Origin: Ariolimax columbianus | Lineage: Eukaryota > Mollusca > Gastropoda > Stylommatophora > Arionidae | Direction: 5' to 3' | NCBI GenBank assembly: GCA_036924085.1 | Contig: JAVGWX010000014.1 | Location: 34,725,936-34,789,935 of the forward strand | Length of the DNA: 64,000 bases | Part shown: one piece after another, positions 10,290 to 22,236 of the stretch | Layout: every line of letters starts with the position of its first letter | Numbering within the stretch: position 1 is the stretch's first letter | Notes under the pieces: model-generated | Databases searched by the model: none | Told to the model about the DNA's origin: nothing | The model's input: only the letters and a program-made list of their open reading frames with translations | Position numbers and translations under genes: made by a program

Positions 10290-11060
10290 ACAGCGAAGAT
10301 GCAGCGCCCCGAATGGTTGACAGCAGCCAGTGACCCACAGCTACAGCAGTGTAAATAAGCTGACAGTAGCCAGCAGGCCATAGCTACAGCACCGTGAATC
10401 AGAAGCCCATAGCTACAGCACTGTGAATGAGCTGACAGTAGCCAGTGACCCATAGCTACAGCACCATGAATCAGCAGTCCATAGCTACAGCACTGAGAAT
10501 GAGCTGACAGTAGCCAGCGGCCCATAGCTATAGCACCGTGAATCAGCAGCCCATAGCTAGAGCACTGTGAATGAGCTGACAGTAGCCAGTGACCCATAGC
10601 TACATCACTGTGAATAAGCTGACAGTAGCCAGCGGCCCATAGCTACAGCATTGTGAATAAGCTGACAGTAGCCAGCGGCCCAAAGCTACAGCACTGTGAA
10701 TCAGCAGCCCATAGCTACAGCACTGTGAATGAGCTGACAGTAGCCAGTGACCCATAGATACAGCACTGTGAATGAGCTGATAGTAGCCAGCAGCCCGAAA
10801 CTACAGCACCGTGAATGAGCTGACAGTAGCCAGCGACCCACAGCTATAGCACCGTGAATCAGCTGACAGTAGCCATCGACGCATAGCTACAGCAGTGTGA
10901 ATGAGCTGACAATAGCCAGCGACCCATAACTACAGCACCGTGAATGAGCAGCCAGCGACCTATAGCTACAGCACTGTGAATGAGCTGACAGCAGCCAGCG
11001 ACCCATAGCTACAGCATCGTGAATGAGCAGCCAGCGACCCATAGACACATCACTGTGAAT
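10290..11060. repeat. About 43-bp minisatellite (copy A)
   Basis: Degenerate units of CATAGCTACAGCACTGTGAA and GAGCTGACAGTAGCCAGC repeat through this stretch, with some shorter variants lacking part of the unit. The copy B array (36,394-37,056) is about 100 bp shorter, showing gain or loss of units since duplication. Confidence 0.88.
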
Positions 11061-12955
11061 GAGCTAGCAGCAGCCTACAAAGAAGAAGAAGGGGATGAGG
11101 ATCGGGATAGAGATACGAATGAGGAGCCTGAAGAGGACGAAAAGGAGGAAGAGAAGAAGAAACAAAGGAGAAGACGATTGGAAGACTGGGAAGGCTGAGA
11201 AGGAGGAGGTGTGAGTGGAGGTTAGGAGAAAAGGAAGAATAAAAATATGATGAGGAGGAGGAGAAAACTGAGGAGGAAGTGATGGAAGTGTAAGAGGAGG
11301 AGCTGTGGAGGAGGGGGAGGAGAAAATGAAGAAGACAAAAGAAGTTCCTCACATACAAAGTGAACCGAACAAAGCATCCACAAATTTCAACAAAGAAATA
11401 ACTTTATTAGTCTTTATCAGAATACAACGAAACTTTCGAACAATGATCATCAAATATTTGAAATAAATGGGCACAAATCATTTGCTGAGTCAAAGGTGCA
11501 GAATATTTTCCAAATGACCACCTTTCAACTAGTTTTTGTCTCAGGTCTACCGTACATCTCTCCCCAAACTCGGTGGTCTGTCTCAAGTTTCTTTGGTCAC
11601 CATGCAGTATGCTCCACAGATGGTTGGAGGAGGACCGTGCTATCATTCTGCTAATCTCAAAGATTCCACGATCTTCGGAACATGTTCTTTATCATATGAG
11701 CACATCTCATTTACCCGACGCTGAAAGTAATAACAGGATTAGCGAAAAGAAAGAAGAAAGAAAGAGGAGCGCAAGTCAGTAAATTGGTCAAAATTGAAAA
11801 GTTAAAACAAAATAAATTAGATACAAACTTGAAAACCATCTATTGTTTCACTTACATCGCCAATTTACCGACAGTTATGCACCACTTTACTCGACACACT
11901 TCTTACAGTAAACAGAAAGCATTTCATTATGAATATAATTTCAAATCAATTAGCTCTCCAAGTGACGTAGCGGGGGAAGGGAGGGCGTCCGTCCCAGACG
12001 CCAGCATGCAGAGGTTTCAAATGGGCTAAAACTTACAAAAATAAATTTCACTATCTGAGGTAAACTTCATGGTTTCAGGGACACCATTGGTACGGAATAT
12101 TAGCCCCTCTACTGAAGCCCTGCCTGGTCGTCCTGATCATATTACAATCAGAAGCATATGTGCGGCGGGTGGGGTGAGAGATGATTCCAACTGACAGGAC
12201 AGTAACGATAGACAGTGCAGCATCTGAAATAGGGTGTTAGCATGGTTTAGTCTACAGCATATTGCATGATCGATTGAATTTCAGGAAAGTGTGCTCACGA
12301 TGTGTACCCATACTAGTGAATGACGGACGCAGACAGAACCAAATAGGCCTGTCCTTTTACAGATAAAGCAATGAAAAAAATGAATAATTGTTGGTTGAAA
12401 TTATGTTCAGAAATAAGGGCTGATGTAAGTGGAATAATGAATGGTTTTCAAGTTCGTATTTATTTTTGTTTTCTAAATAGCCGATTCTGATCTATTTACT
12501 GACTTGCGTTCGTATAACGGAGAAAATGTTCTGTGGAATCTTTGAGAGGAGCAGAATGATAGCACGGTCCTCCTCCAACCATCTGAGGAACAAACTGCAT
12601 GCGGGCATGGTGACCACAGAAGCCAGAGACACACCACCAAGTTTAGAGAGAGATGTACAGTAGACCCGAGACAAAACTAGTTGAAAGGGGATCATTTGGA
12701 ACATACCTTGCACCTTTGACGTAGAAAATTATTGGTTTACATTTATTTTCATATTTGGTTTTCAATATTTGATCATCTTTTTTTGAATGTTTCGATGTGT
12801 TCTGATAAAAGTTAATCAAGTTATTTCTTTGTTACATTCAGGATGGTTTGTTCGGGTCAACTTGTATGTATGGGTCGTCGTCGTCGTCTTCTTCTTCAGA
12901 TGTTGCCTTCTTCTTTTTCTTTCTTCTTCTTTTTCTTTATTGTCTTCTTTGTCTT
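11060..12955. repeat. Long imperfect palindrome, foldback-like (copy A)
   Basis: Bases 11,348-11,695 match the reverse complement of 12,510-12,875 over about 350 bp with many mismatches. Shared blocks include ATGGTTGGAGGAGGACCGTG and GTCAAAGGTGCA. The symmetry extends outward: purine-rich DNA (11,073-11,345, GAGGAGGAA-like) faces pyrimidine-rich DNA (12,879-12,955, TCTTCTTC-like). The roughly 800 bp centre shows no gene. This is the shape of a foldback or long-inverted-repeat DNA element, but no transposase or target duplication was identified. Confidence 0.75.
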
Positions 12956-13162
12956 GGTAACCACTATTATACGAGAAACAGAGAGTCTCCTTAAGTCAAT
13001 CACACCGTCACAACAATGAACGTTTCTCACTGTTGTCAAAGACAGGCTCAAATATGAACCACCGTAGCGGGGCAGTTAAGCGAGACTGATGTGACCCTAA
13101 CACGGACCTAGAGTCTTGTTTGGGTCAGGTATGTATGGCGATTATCGTTTTTGTGTGTATTT

Positions 13163-15070
13163 TTCGTTCTGTCTGGAGCAGTGACACAGAGATGTGTATG
13201 ATCCCATTGCCTTTTTTCGTTCTGTCTGGAGCAGTGACACAGAGATGTGTATGATCCCATTGCCTTTTTTCGTTCTGTCTGGAGCAGTGACACAGAGATG
13301 TGTATGATCCCATTGCCTTTTTTCGTTCTGTCTGGAGCAGTGACACAGAGATGTGTATGATCCCATTGCCTTTTTTCGTTCTGTCTGGAGCAGTGACACA
13401 GAGATGTGTATGATCCCATTGCCTTTTTTCGTTCTGTCTGGAGCAGTGACACAGAGATGTGTATGATCCCATTGCCTTTTTTCGTTCTGTCTGGAGCAGT
13501 GACACAGAGATGTGTATGATCCCATTGCCTTTTTTCGTTCTGTCTGGAGCAGTGACACAGAGATGTGTATGATCCCATTGCCTTTTTTCGTTCTGTCTGG
13601 AGCAGTGACACAGAGATGTGTATGATCCCATTGCCTTTTTTCGTTCTGTCTGGAGCAGTGACACAGAGATGTGTATGATCCCATTGCCTTTTTTCGTTCT
13701 GTCTGGAGCAGTGACACAGAGATGTGTATGATCCCATTGCCTTTTTTCGTTCTGTCTGGAGCAGTGACACAGAGATGTGTATGATCCCATTGCCTTTTTT
13801 CGTTCTGTCTGGAGCAGTGACACAGAGATGTGTATGATCCCATTGCCTTTTTTCGTTCTGTCTGGAGCAGTGACACAGAGATGTGTATGATCCCATTGCC
13901 TTTTTTCGTTCTGTCTGGAGCAGTGACACAGAGATGTGTATGATCCCATTGCCTTTTTTCGTTCTGTCTGGAGCAGTGACACAGAGATGTGTATGATCCC
14001 ATTGCCTTTTTTCGTTCTGTCTGGAGCAGTGACACAGAGATGTGTATGATCCCATTGCCTTTTTTCGTTCTGTCTGGAGCAGTGACACAGAGATGTGTAT
14101 GATCCCATTGCCTTTTTTCGTTCTGTCTGGAGCAGTGACACAGAGATGTGTATGATCCCATTGCCTTTTTTCGTTCTGTCTGGAGCAGTGACACAGAGAT
14201 GTGTATGATCCCATTGCCTTTTTTCGTTCTGTCTGGAGCAGTGACACAGAGATGTGTATGATCCCATTGCCTTTTTTCGTTCTGTCTGGAGCAGTGACAC
14301 AGAGATGTGTATGATCCCATTGCCTTTTTTCGTTCTGTCTGGAGCAGTGACACAGAGATGTGTATGATCCCATTGCCTTTTTTCGTTCTGTCTGGAGCAG
14401 TGACACAGAGATGTGTATGATCCCATTGCCTTTTTTCGTTCTGTCTGGAGCAGTGACACAGAGATGTGTATGATCCCATTGCCTTTTTTCGTTCTGTCTG
14501 GAGCAGTGACACAGAGATGTGTATGATCCCATTGCCTTTTTTCGTTCTGTCTGGAGCAGTGACACAGAGATGTGTATGATCCCATTGCCTTTTTTCGTTC
14601 TGTCTGGAGCAGTGACACAGAGATGTGTATGATCCCATTGCCTTTTTTCGTTCTGTCTGGAGCAGTGACACAGAGATGTGTATGATCCCATTGCCTTTTT
14701 TCGTTCTGTCTGGAGCAGTGACACAGAGATGTGTATGATCCCATTGCCTTTTTTCGTTCTGTCTGGAGCAGTGACACAGAGATGTGTATGATCCCATTGC
14801 CTTTTTTCGTTCTGTCTGGAGCAGTGACACAGAGATGTGTATGATCCCATTGCCTTTTTTCGTTCTGTCTGGAGCAGTGACACAGAGATGTGTATGATCC
14901 CATTGCCTTTTTTCGTTCTGTCTGGAGCAGTGACACAGAGATGTGTATGATCCCATTGCCTTTTTTCGATCTGTCTGGAGCAGTGACACAGAGATATGTA
15001 TGATCCCATTGCCTTTTTTCGTTCTGTCTGGAGCAGTGACACAGAGATGTGTATGATCCCATTGCCTTTT
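13163..15070. repeat. 53-bp satellite array, about 36 units (copy A)
   Basis: The unit, from TTCGTTCTGTCTGGAGCAGT to CCCATTGCC and a T run, recurs exactly every 53 bp (first starts at 13,163 and 13,216). Units are nearly identical, with two variant positions only near the 3' end (about 14,969 and 14,995). The minus strand of the unit has no stop in any frame, and 53 is not a multiple of 3, so three overlapping open frames of 640-700 codons arise without being genes. Confidence 0.97.
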
Positions 15071-15079
15071 TAATATAAG

Positions 15080-16400
15080 CACAGAACAAGTATTCAGACA
15101 GATAGCAGGAATGCCAAGGCTTGTCATTGTAGGAAAGGTAATGAATAACCTTAGATAGGAGGATGATACAGTTTTGATTGCAAAAAAAAATGAGCAAGAA
15201 TTGCCGGAGCTTATGACAACAAAATATTTAAAATAAAACAAGAATCTGAATTAGACTTAAACATAATGAAAATAAATACTATGATACTTGGGAAAAATGA
15301 CAAGAAACCCTATTTGCGGAGACAAATGTAAGATCAACTACTGTCTGTCTGTCTCTCTTCTCTCTCTCTCTACTTTGGTCTTGTTGTTTCTCTGTACTCT
15401 CAACAATCAATACAGACTACCAACTAATGTGTGACAATTACGAACTGTTTTGACAATATAAAACATTCCAATATACGCCACCCACTTGAAGTTAAGGAAC
15501 AACACAAAATACACAAAGGAGTAAAGTTCACGAACAAAACCATGGCTTGAAAATCTGCCAACCCGCCCAACAAACTATTGATTATGTCAAGGAAAGAATG
15601 TCAGAATGCAAACACAGTCAACTCGCTGCTTACGTTCACGAATCTATCAAAAAATACACAAATACTGCAGTCGGGGATGTTGTGGAAGAAACTTCACTAT
15701 AAGAGGTCTGAGTTTTTGTGAGATGAAGGAAGACAGCTACTATCCTCGCTGTCTTGACTTACAGTAACACGGATATGTAAATGTATGTCCATATCAGTAA
15801 TTACCGCTGGAGATGAGGTACTAGAGACCTCATTGTTCGGACACACACACGAGTCCATATACTGGCCAGTACGTCCTGATAGCACCAGAAGGACTACGGT
15901 CTGGGGTGGAAAATTGCAAGCCTTTGCAACAGAATCTAAAAAAGGCAAACCTCTAATCAAACCAAAAACTTAAGCTTTTGTGAAAACCAGTTCTCATTTT
16001 CCTTAACAGTAAATCAGGTACTCATTTACAGCTGGAACAAGTTGCAACCACATAGAAGCATCCACTCTAACAACGTTGCATCTTACGCTCTACATGTACA
16101 AATACTGTGGTCTTACGTTTCCTTTAACATGTCTCAATGGGAATCCCAACTTTTTTCTTCTGCTTATCTCATAGAATAATAATTCTTTCATTATTGTATG
16201 CTCAAAGATCTATTTAGTTGTATTTTTGTTAGTCAGTGATCAATTTTGTGTTATTATTAGTGTCATGATTATGATCATCGTCATTTTCTATCAACGTGAA
16301 TCGTTCAGATGTTATGGGAGAGGTAGTTTTCTGTCGTGTGCCATCTTTGTCGCCCATGTTGTTAACATTCAAACAAATTTAAAAAAATTTAGAAATTCGC
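15080..16400. other. Unassigned DNA (copy A)
   Basis: Includes a short CT microsatellite (15,343-15,372). An open stretch at about 15,550-15,705 (plus: KICQPAQQTIDY, then KERMSECKHSQLAAY) is kept in copy B (about 40,424-40,585) but resembles no family I know. Another short frame at 15,785-15,973 is open on both strands. No supported gene. Confidence 0.45.
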
Positions 16401-16740
16401 GTGAGAGATTCTGGCTTGGGCGTCTCCCCTCTTTATCCAGGTACAACCTAGAACGAGTGAGCTATGGCCCTACACCAGAACCACATGGACGTGTACATTG
16501 GCATCTGTACACTGAAGGCGATAGGTGTTAATTATCCACCCGACCAAATTTCTCACGCTTGTTGTCGTCCTCGTGCACGACATATGGGGAGGAACAGCTC
16601 GCGACCCCGGGCGCTCGTCGGCGACGATTGTGACAGCAAAGCCGTGCTTATCACAAGAGCTGAACCTTGAACCGCGACCGGCGTCGAAGTCATGGAGCGA
16701 ACTAGACAAGTAACTGGCAGAAGACAACACTGGCTGCTCC
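16400..16740. other. GC-rich block of unknown origin (copy A)
   Basis: This 340 bp block is clearly richer in G+C than its AT-rich surroundings and contains many CG dinucleotides (for example GACCCCGGGCGCTCGTCGG). It has open frames on both strands without recognisable domains. In copy B (about 41,290-41,640) it ends exactly at the LINE target site. It may be an old insertion or an exon of an unrecognised gene. Confidence 0.4.
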
Positions 16741-16754
16741 TGTAGCTGAAACTA

Positions 16755-17930
16755 CTACAGTTACAATTTGTATATATGCTGATACCTGTTTAAGCTAGCT
16801 CTGTTGTGGTAAAAGCGGCTTGCATATTGTTTTTTTAAATTAATTAAATAATATCCATAAAATGCAAAGAAATTTTAGAAATTGCCCAAGAGTAGAGTTT
16901 GTCTAGTATGCTGTATTAAACACAGCCTTAACTATTATAAATATTTCTTTATTTCCATGTATTTATTAAATAATGCAGATCGTTGTGGTTTCGTTTATTA
17001 CATCCCTTTGTTTTGAATATATTGCCAATGTGACGAAGTAAATATTGCCCATCTAAATACAGCTCACTACTAGGCAGTGCAACTATTTTCTAGCTAATAG
17101 AAAATCCTGTGCTGAAAGTTGTTTATGGTTAAGCATTTTTATATTGCGCGTGTGCTACTTCATACATTTTTCAAGCGTTGGATGTAATGAGATGTAAGCA
17201 AAGGTATGTAGACTTTCTTGTTATAAATTTCTCGATCATATCATCTGTAGTAGATTGTAAAGCTCACTGTAAATATCCTAATTTTAAACAGGACACCCAT
17301 TACCGTCATTATAATAATACTTGTCATATGGAATCTTGCATGTTTACTGTTACTGATTAAATGTAGATGTAATATTCATAATATAATATTTTAAAAACAA
17401 AAACATCAAATTGACCCTAATTCCAGTATGCGTTTGTTTCTTGTTTATTTCGTTATTTCATAAGACAAGATGCATAAGTTGTCATATTCATGAATGTTAA
17501 CACACAACTATTAAAGTACACATTCTTTAAATCCAGGTATTGGTAAAATTGCTCTTTGTTGTCACTCTGTGTGCATATGGTATATTTGAGTAATGGATTT
17601 AATAATATACACCAAATGGAAAGCCTGGTAGTAATGCATACCTTTTTATTTTAAACATACATTTTTTTACGCTGGACATATTTCTTTGCATTGTGTATGT
17701 GTGCGTATGACTGTGTAAAGCCCTACAGTATTGATAGATTTTCTAAACTTGGTAAAACTTTTTATGTACTGTTTCTATTCTAAAAATGCAGCTCTAGAAT
17801 TGCATGCAGAACCCCTTTGTTTAGTTCTGTTGTCGTTGATTCAGCTATTTAGGTACTACATACTCAGTAGGAGTTTGGCTTGTTTTAAAATGCCAGAGTG
17901 TACAAACTACCCAAGGGTTTGAGAGTCGAT
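16755..17930. other. Unassigned AT-rich DNA (copy A)
   Basis: No recognised gene or repeat; chance-length frames only. Copy B equivalent: 47,359-48,536. Confidence 0.5.
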
Positions 17931-17934
17931 AATG

Positions 17935-20095
17935 CTATTGTAGTTAACGTGTTGATAGTAAGATAATATGTAGGAACTTAAATATTGTTGTGTGTGTGTA
18001 AACATATGGATAGTAAGATACTATGTAGTAAATTAAAGTTTGGTATCAGTCTGCTAATATTTGATAGTGACATACTATGAAGGACATTAAAGCTCAGTGC
18101 TAGTCTGCTAACACGCTTAGTATTGGTGTGTTAACATGTGGATAGTAAGATACAATGTAGAATTAAAGCTCGGTGTCAGTCTGTCAATATGTGAGATACT
18201 AAGTAGGACATTAAAACTCAGCATTAGTCTGTTAACACGCTTGGTGTTGGTGTGTTCACATGTGGATAGTAAGATACAATGTAGAAGATTAAAGCTTAGT
18301 GTCAGTCTGGCAATATGTGAGATACTAAGTAAGACATTAAAACTCAGCGTTAGTCTACCAACATGTAAGATAATATTTACACCATTAAATCCTGGTGTTC
18401 CTCTGTTAACATGCAGATAAAGAGATAATATGTTAGACATTAAAACTCCATTTTAGATCTCTAGCGTGTGAAAATTTATCTTTCCTCTTTGTGTTCAGGA
18501 TTCTTTGGTCATGCTATATCTGCAGGATAGTCATCATGATGCAGTCTGTAGTCTTTACCAGGCCAGAGTGGCTGCCCCATAGCTTTTGTTTCAGTTATGT
18601 ATCCTCTGGCATCTCATTTCACTATAACGTGGTGTCTTCTAACATGGTGACAGTAAAATGCTATGTAACACACACATTTTTGTGTTGGTCTGTTAATATT
18701 TGTAGGACTATAGAGTTTGGTGTCGCTCAACATCTGTTGCCATGTGGAAAGTAAGATAATATGTAGAGTATCAAATCTGTGTTGGTCTGTTAACATTTGG
18801 ATAGGAAGATAATATGTGAGGTATCAAATCTTAGTGTTGGTCTGTTATGATGTGGATAGTAAAATAATATGTAGGATTGGCAAATCTTGATGTTTTGATT
18901 TTCTGTTATCATGTGGATAGTAAAATACTCTTTAGAGTATCAAATCTTGGTGTTGGTCTATTAACATGTGGATTCAAAGATAAAATGAAGGACATTGAAG
19001 GTTGGTGTAGATCTGTTAATATGTGATTAGTCGGATAATATGTAGGACATTAATGGACTTGGTCAATTTGTTAAGATGTGGATAGTAAGACACTATGTGG
19101 GACAGTAAAGCTTGTTGTTGGTCTACATCTTTTGCTATGTGAATATCAAGATAATAAATAGGACATTACACCTGGGTGTTTCCATGGTGATAGTAAGATA
19201 ATAAGATAATTAAGTCTATTGCTCATCTTTTTATATGTGGAAAGGAAGATCATTTAAAACATTTTTTTTAAAGGGTAAGGCTCAGTGTGGTTCGGTTAAT
19301 ATATTGAAAGTAAAAATCGATTTAGGACATTACAGTTTGTTGTTGGTCTGTTAACATGGAGACAACAGGATACTGTTTAGGACATTAATTCTTGGTGTCT
19401 GTCTGTTTACATATGGAAGGTATGACATTGTATAGGACATTAAAGCTCTGTAATTCCATGTTAACATCTGGGTAGTAGCAGTATAGGATAGTAATGCTAA
19501 GCGTTGGTTTGTTAATACATGTGTTTTTTAAGATACTGTGTAGGACACATGTTTTTGGTGTTGGTCTGTAAACATGAGGATAGTAAGATAGTATGTATGA
19601 CATTACAGCTTAGTGTTGATGTTATCAAGAGGATAGATACTATATACAACATTACATCTCAATTGTTATGTGTTAACATTTGAATATTAAGAAAATATGT
19701 AGGACATGAAAGCTCACTGTTGGTGGTCTAATGAGTGGATAGTACAATGCTATTGGGGAATGTAAAGCTTGCTGTTGTTCTGTTAACATGTGGATAGTAA
19801 GATTATGTGTAAGGCATCAATGTCCAGTTTCTGTCTGTTTACCTAGGGATAATAATATACTATGTAGGTCATCTATTCATGGTGTTGGTCTGTTTTCATG
19901 TGGATAGTGAGATAATATACACAACATTATATCTTGGCTGTTGTGTATTAACATTTTGATGTTAAGAAAATATGTAGGATACTTTATAGGACTGTTAAGC
20001 TTGGTTTCCATCTGTCAGAGTGAGGTCAGTAAGATAGTATGTTGGGCACCAATGCTTTGAGGTAGATTTGTTAACATCGGAATTGTAGGATGTGA
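17935..20095. repeat. Degenerate 55-bp minisatellite (copy A, left part)
   Basis: Diverged tandem units of TTAACATGTGGATAGTAAGA and TATGTAGGACATTAAAGC fill over 2 kb. The same family resumes at 22,237 after a 2.1 kb insertion. A non-repeat patch at about 18,470-18,600 lies inside it. The copy B array is at 48,541-50,701. Confidence 0.88.
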
Positions 20096-20099
20096 GGGC

Positions 20100-20690
20100 G
20101 TGTTCAAATGACACCGGACCTAATTGTACAAAGTAAATATACATATGATGTGCATGATGACGTCACTTCTGATGTAAGCAGCACATACCAGCAGTCTAGT
20201 TGACCACATTTCATTACCCTCTGACTCATAGTTTCCTCAGCAGACTGTTGAAATCGTAGAGAGTGTGATACAGAATTCTTCAAGAGTTGATCAGCGAGCG
20301 GTGATTCGATTTCTAACAGCTGAAGGATGTCGACCAGTTGATATTCATCGCAGAATGCTGGCAGTGTATATGGTGACAAAAGTGTGGCAAACGTACGCAA
20401 GCTCCGGCAACGGTCCACCCTACTGCATCATTGCTGCATCAATTTTGGCGATGGCATCTTCTGATGCAACATTATGCGTCTGACCTGGTATCGGATGATC
20501 TTTCATTAATTCGCGTCCTTATCTAAATATCGTTGTCCAGTTCTTCACTATTGTCTTCGACACACACTTTTGACACTATACATTACCTGCATTTTGCGAT
20601 GAATGTCAGCTGGTCGACATCCTTCAGCTGTTAGAAATTGATTCACTGCTTGACCGAGAACTAAGTCTTCAACTAGTGGTTTCACACCTC
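20100..20690. pseudogene. Mariner N-terminal pieces, head to head (copy A)
   Basis: The block RFLTAEGCRPVDIHRRM (the helix-turn-helix start of a mariner-type transposase) is encoded on the plus strand at about 20,290-20,350. A sister version, QFLTAEGCRPADIHRKM, is on the minus strand at about 20,590-20,650. Between them the minus strand carries PIPGQTHNVASEDAIAKID, a more downstream part. So two partial copies face each other, with no catalytic domain. They form the low-coordinate end of the 2.1 kb insertion in the minisatellite. Confidence 0.72.
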
Positions 20691-20699
20691 CACGCCCCA

Positions 20700-21221
20700 T
20701 AAGGGGAATATCGGGCAGCTTCCCGCCCGCGTTGATCGGCGGACGGCAGAGACCTCTTTCTGCGGCTCGACCGGATCGGGCTGGGACATGAGCCCCAGGT
20801 CCCAACCCTATCGTAGCCTCCCATCGCAGTGGTGCTGAGATTTAGGGCGGGATTCCGGCTTAGAGGTGTTCGGCCGTAATCCCTCCTATGGTAGCCTCGT
20901 GCCGTTGGCTTATCAGCCTAGCACGTGGACCAACTGTCTGCGATTTGCGATTTCTCTCGAGTTGTGCAGGACTACAGTAGCAACACCCTGTCATTAGTAG
21001 GGTAAAACTGACCTGTCTTCTGAGGGTCTAATACCAGCACCCGTTCACTATTAAACCCAACGCATCAATAGAGGGCTTTTTAGTCAGTCCAAGTGTCTGG
21101 GACCTGCGATTTATGTAGGGTTAAGCAGGGTTACCGTAGCAGACGCTCTTTCATTAGGACGGTACAACTGACCTGTCTTCCGTGGGTCTAATATCAGCAC
21201 ACGTTCCCTATTAGACCCAAC
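20700..21221 (-). pseudogene. 28S rRNA 3'-end fragments, duplicated (copy A)
   Basis: The minus strand resembles the 3' end of 28S rRNA. Recognisable blocks on the plus strand are GATTCCGGCTTAGAGGTGTT (about 20,851), TAGTAGGGTAAAACTGACC (about 20,995) and GTTCACTATTAAACCCAACG (about 21,043). A second, shorter copy of the same part follows at about 21,080-21,221, ending in GTTCCCTATTAGACCCAACG. Both are diverged from functional rRNA. The end nearest 20,700 joins the mariner piece; the other end joins 18S sequence directly, with the rest of the rRNA operon missing. Confidence 0.82.
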
Positions 21222-21600
21222 GCCTCTCTGGAATCGATCCCTGATTCCCCGTTACAAACATGGTATGCATGTCACATTTGAAAGATGCGTCGCCGGCACA
21301 TCAGGCCATGCGATCAGCACAAAGTTATCCAGAGTCACCAGTGGGGACGCCGCAACCCCGCGAGGGAAAACGACGATTGGTTTTGAACTTATAAAAGCGC
21401 TTTTTCCATGAGGGTCGGAGCTTGGTAAGCACGTATTAGCTCTAGAATTGCCACAGTTATCCAAGTAGGATCGTGAAATGTAAGGAACCTTGACTGATTT
21501 AATGAGCCATTCGCGGTTTCACCGTGAGACAGTGTGAACTTAGACATGCATGGCTTAATCTTTGAGACAAGCATATGACTACTGGCAGGATCAACCAGAT
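21222..21600 (-). pseudogene. 18S rRNA 5'-end fragment (copy A)
   Basis: Read on the minus strand from about 21,600, this begins CTGGTTGATCCTGCCAGTAG, the universal 5' end of 18S rRNA. It continues through ATTAAGCCATGCATGTCTAA, CCGCGAATGGCTCATTAAAT, AACTTTGTGCTGATCGCATG and CATGTTTGTAACGGGGAATC. It therefore covers roughly the first 390 nt, with a small internal deletion after CATCTTTCAAATGT. It ends at a junction with 28S 3' sequence. As a fragment it cannot make a ribosomal subunit. The lineage-informative part looks molluscan. Confidence 0.95.
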
Positions 21601-22236
21601 ATCTGTCGGAGACGTACGAAGCACATACACACCAGTCGGCGAAGGGCGACTGATGTGTAAAAAGCCTCACTGGGACGGCCGCAGGCACTGACTGAAGGAC
21701 GGACCCTCACTCCGTCGACCTAGGACCGCCTGACAGGGGCACGTACACACACCAGACAAACGACCAACCGACCAACCTGGTTAGCTCGGGGAGGGATGGC
21801 AGCGCTCTGTGCAGAATGGATCCCAACGGCCCCGACGATCAATTTCACTGGGACTGGAGACAATTTTCACCTGCCGGCCTGCCCTTCTCCCAAGGGTTGG
21901 TTGGGCTAGGACAGGGCATTCAGGCTGTATTCCTGCTTTCCATTTGCCGGTCAGAAGCTCTTTGCGAGAGTCTGACCACCAGCGAGACGAACTGTCGAGC
22001 TCTGCTATAAGCCTTCGAAAAATTACCACAGACTGTTAAAGTTTCTCGATACGGACCAGAGTAGCGCACCTCCGCGGAGGGCACGACAAAACAAACCGCG
22101 TCCAGATACCTATACGGGGAAAGGCGGACGAGCGTTTTCGGCACGCCCGCACTATCGCTCCGTCTGGTGGGACTGAGATCGCTGTATGAATACAGGGCTA
22201 TAGTCAATCGCGGCGGTGAGAGAACTACCCCAGATC
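21601..22236 (-). other. Probable rDNA 5' external spacer (copy A)
   Basis: GC-rich sequence lying directly upstream of the 18S 5' end in the minus sense, ending sharply at 22,236 where the 55-bp minisatellite resumes. Position makes it the expected 5' external transcribed spacer, perhaps with promoter-proximal DNA. Spacer sequence is not conserved, so this rests on context only. Confidence 0.55.

Noticed and set aside
13163..15070. CRISPR-like array
   Set aside because: Units follow each other with no unique spacers, and the context is eukaryotic.
13108..15241. Three overlapping minus-strand frames of 644, 690 and 699 codons
   Set aside because: All are read from the same 53-bp satellite in three phases; the unit simply lacks stops. 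The peptide is the same 53-codon cycle shifted.
21389..22207. Several open frames over the rDNA fragment
   Set aside because: They overlap 18S rRNA and spacer sequence; chance frames in GC-rich DNA.
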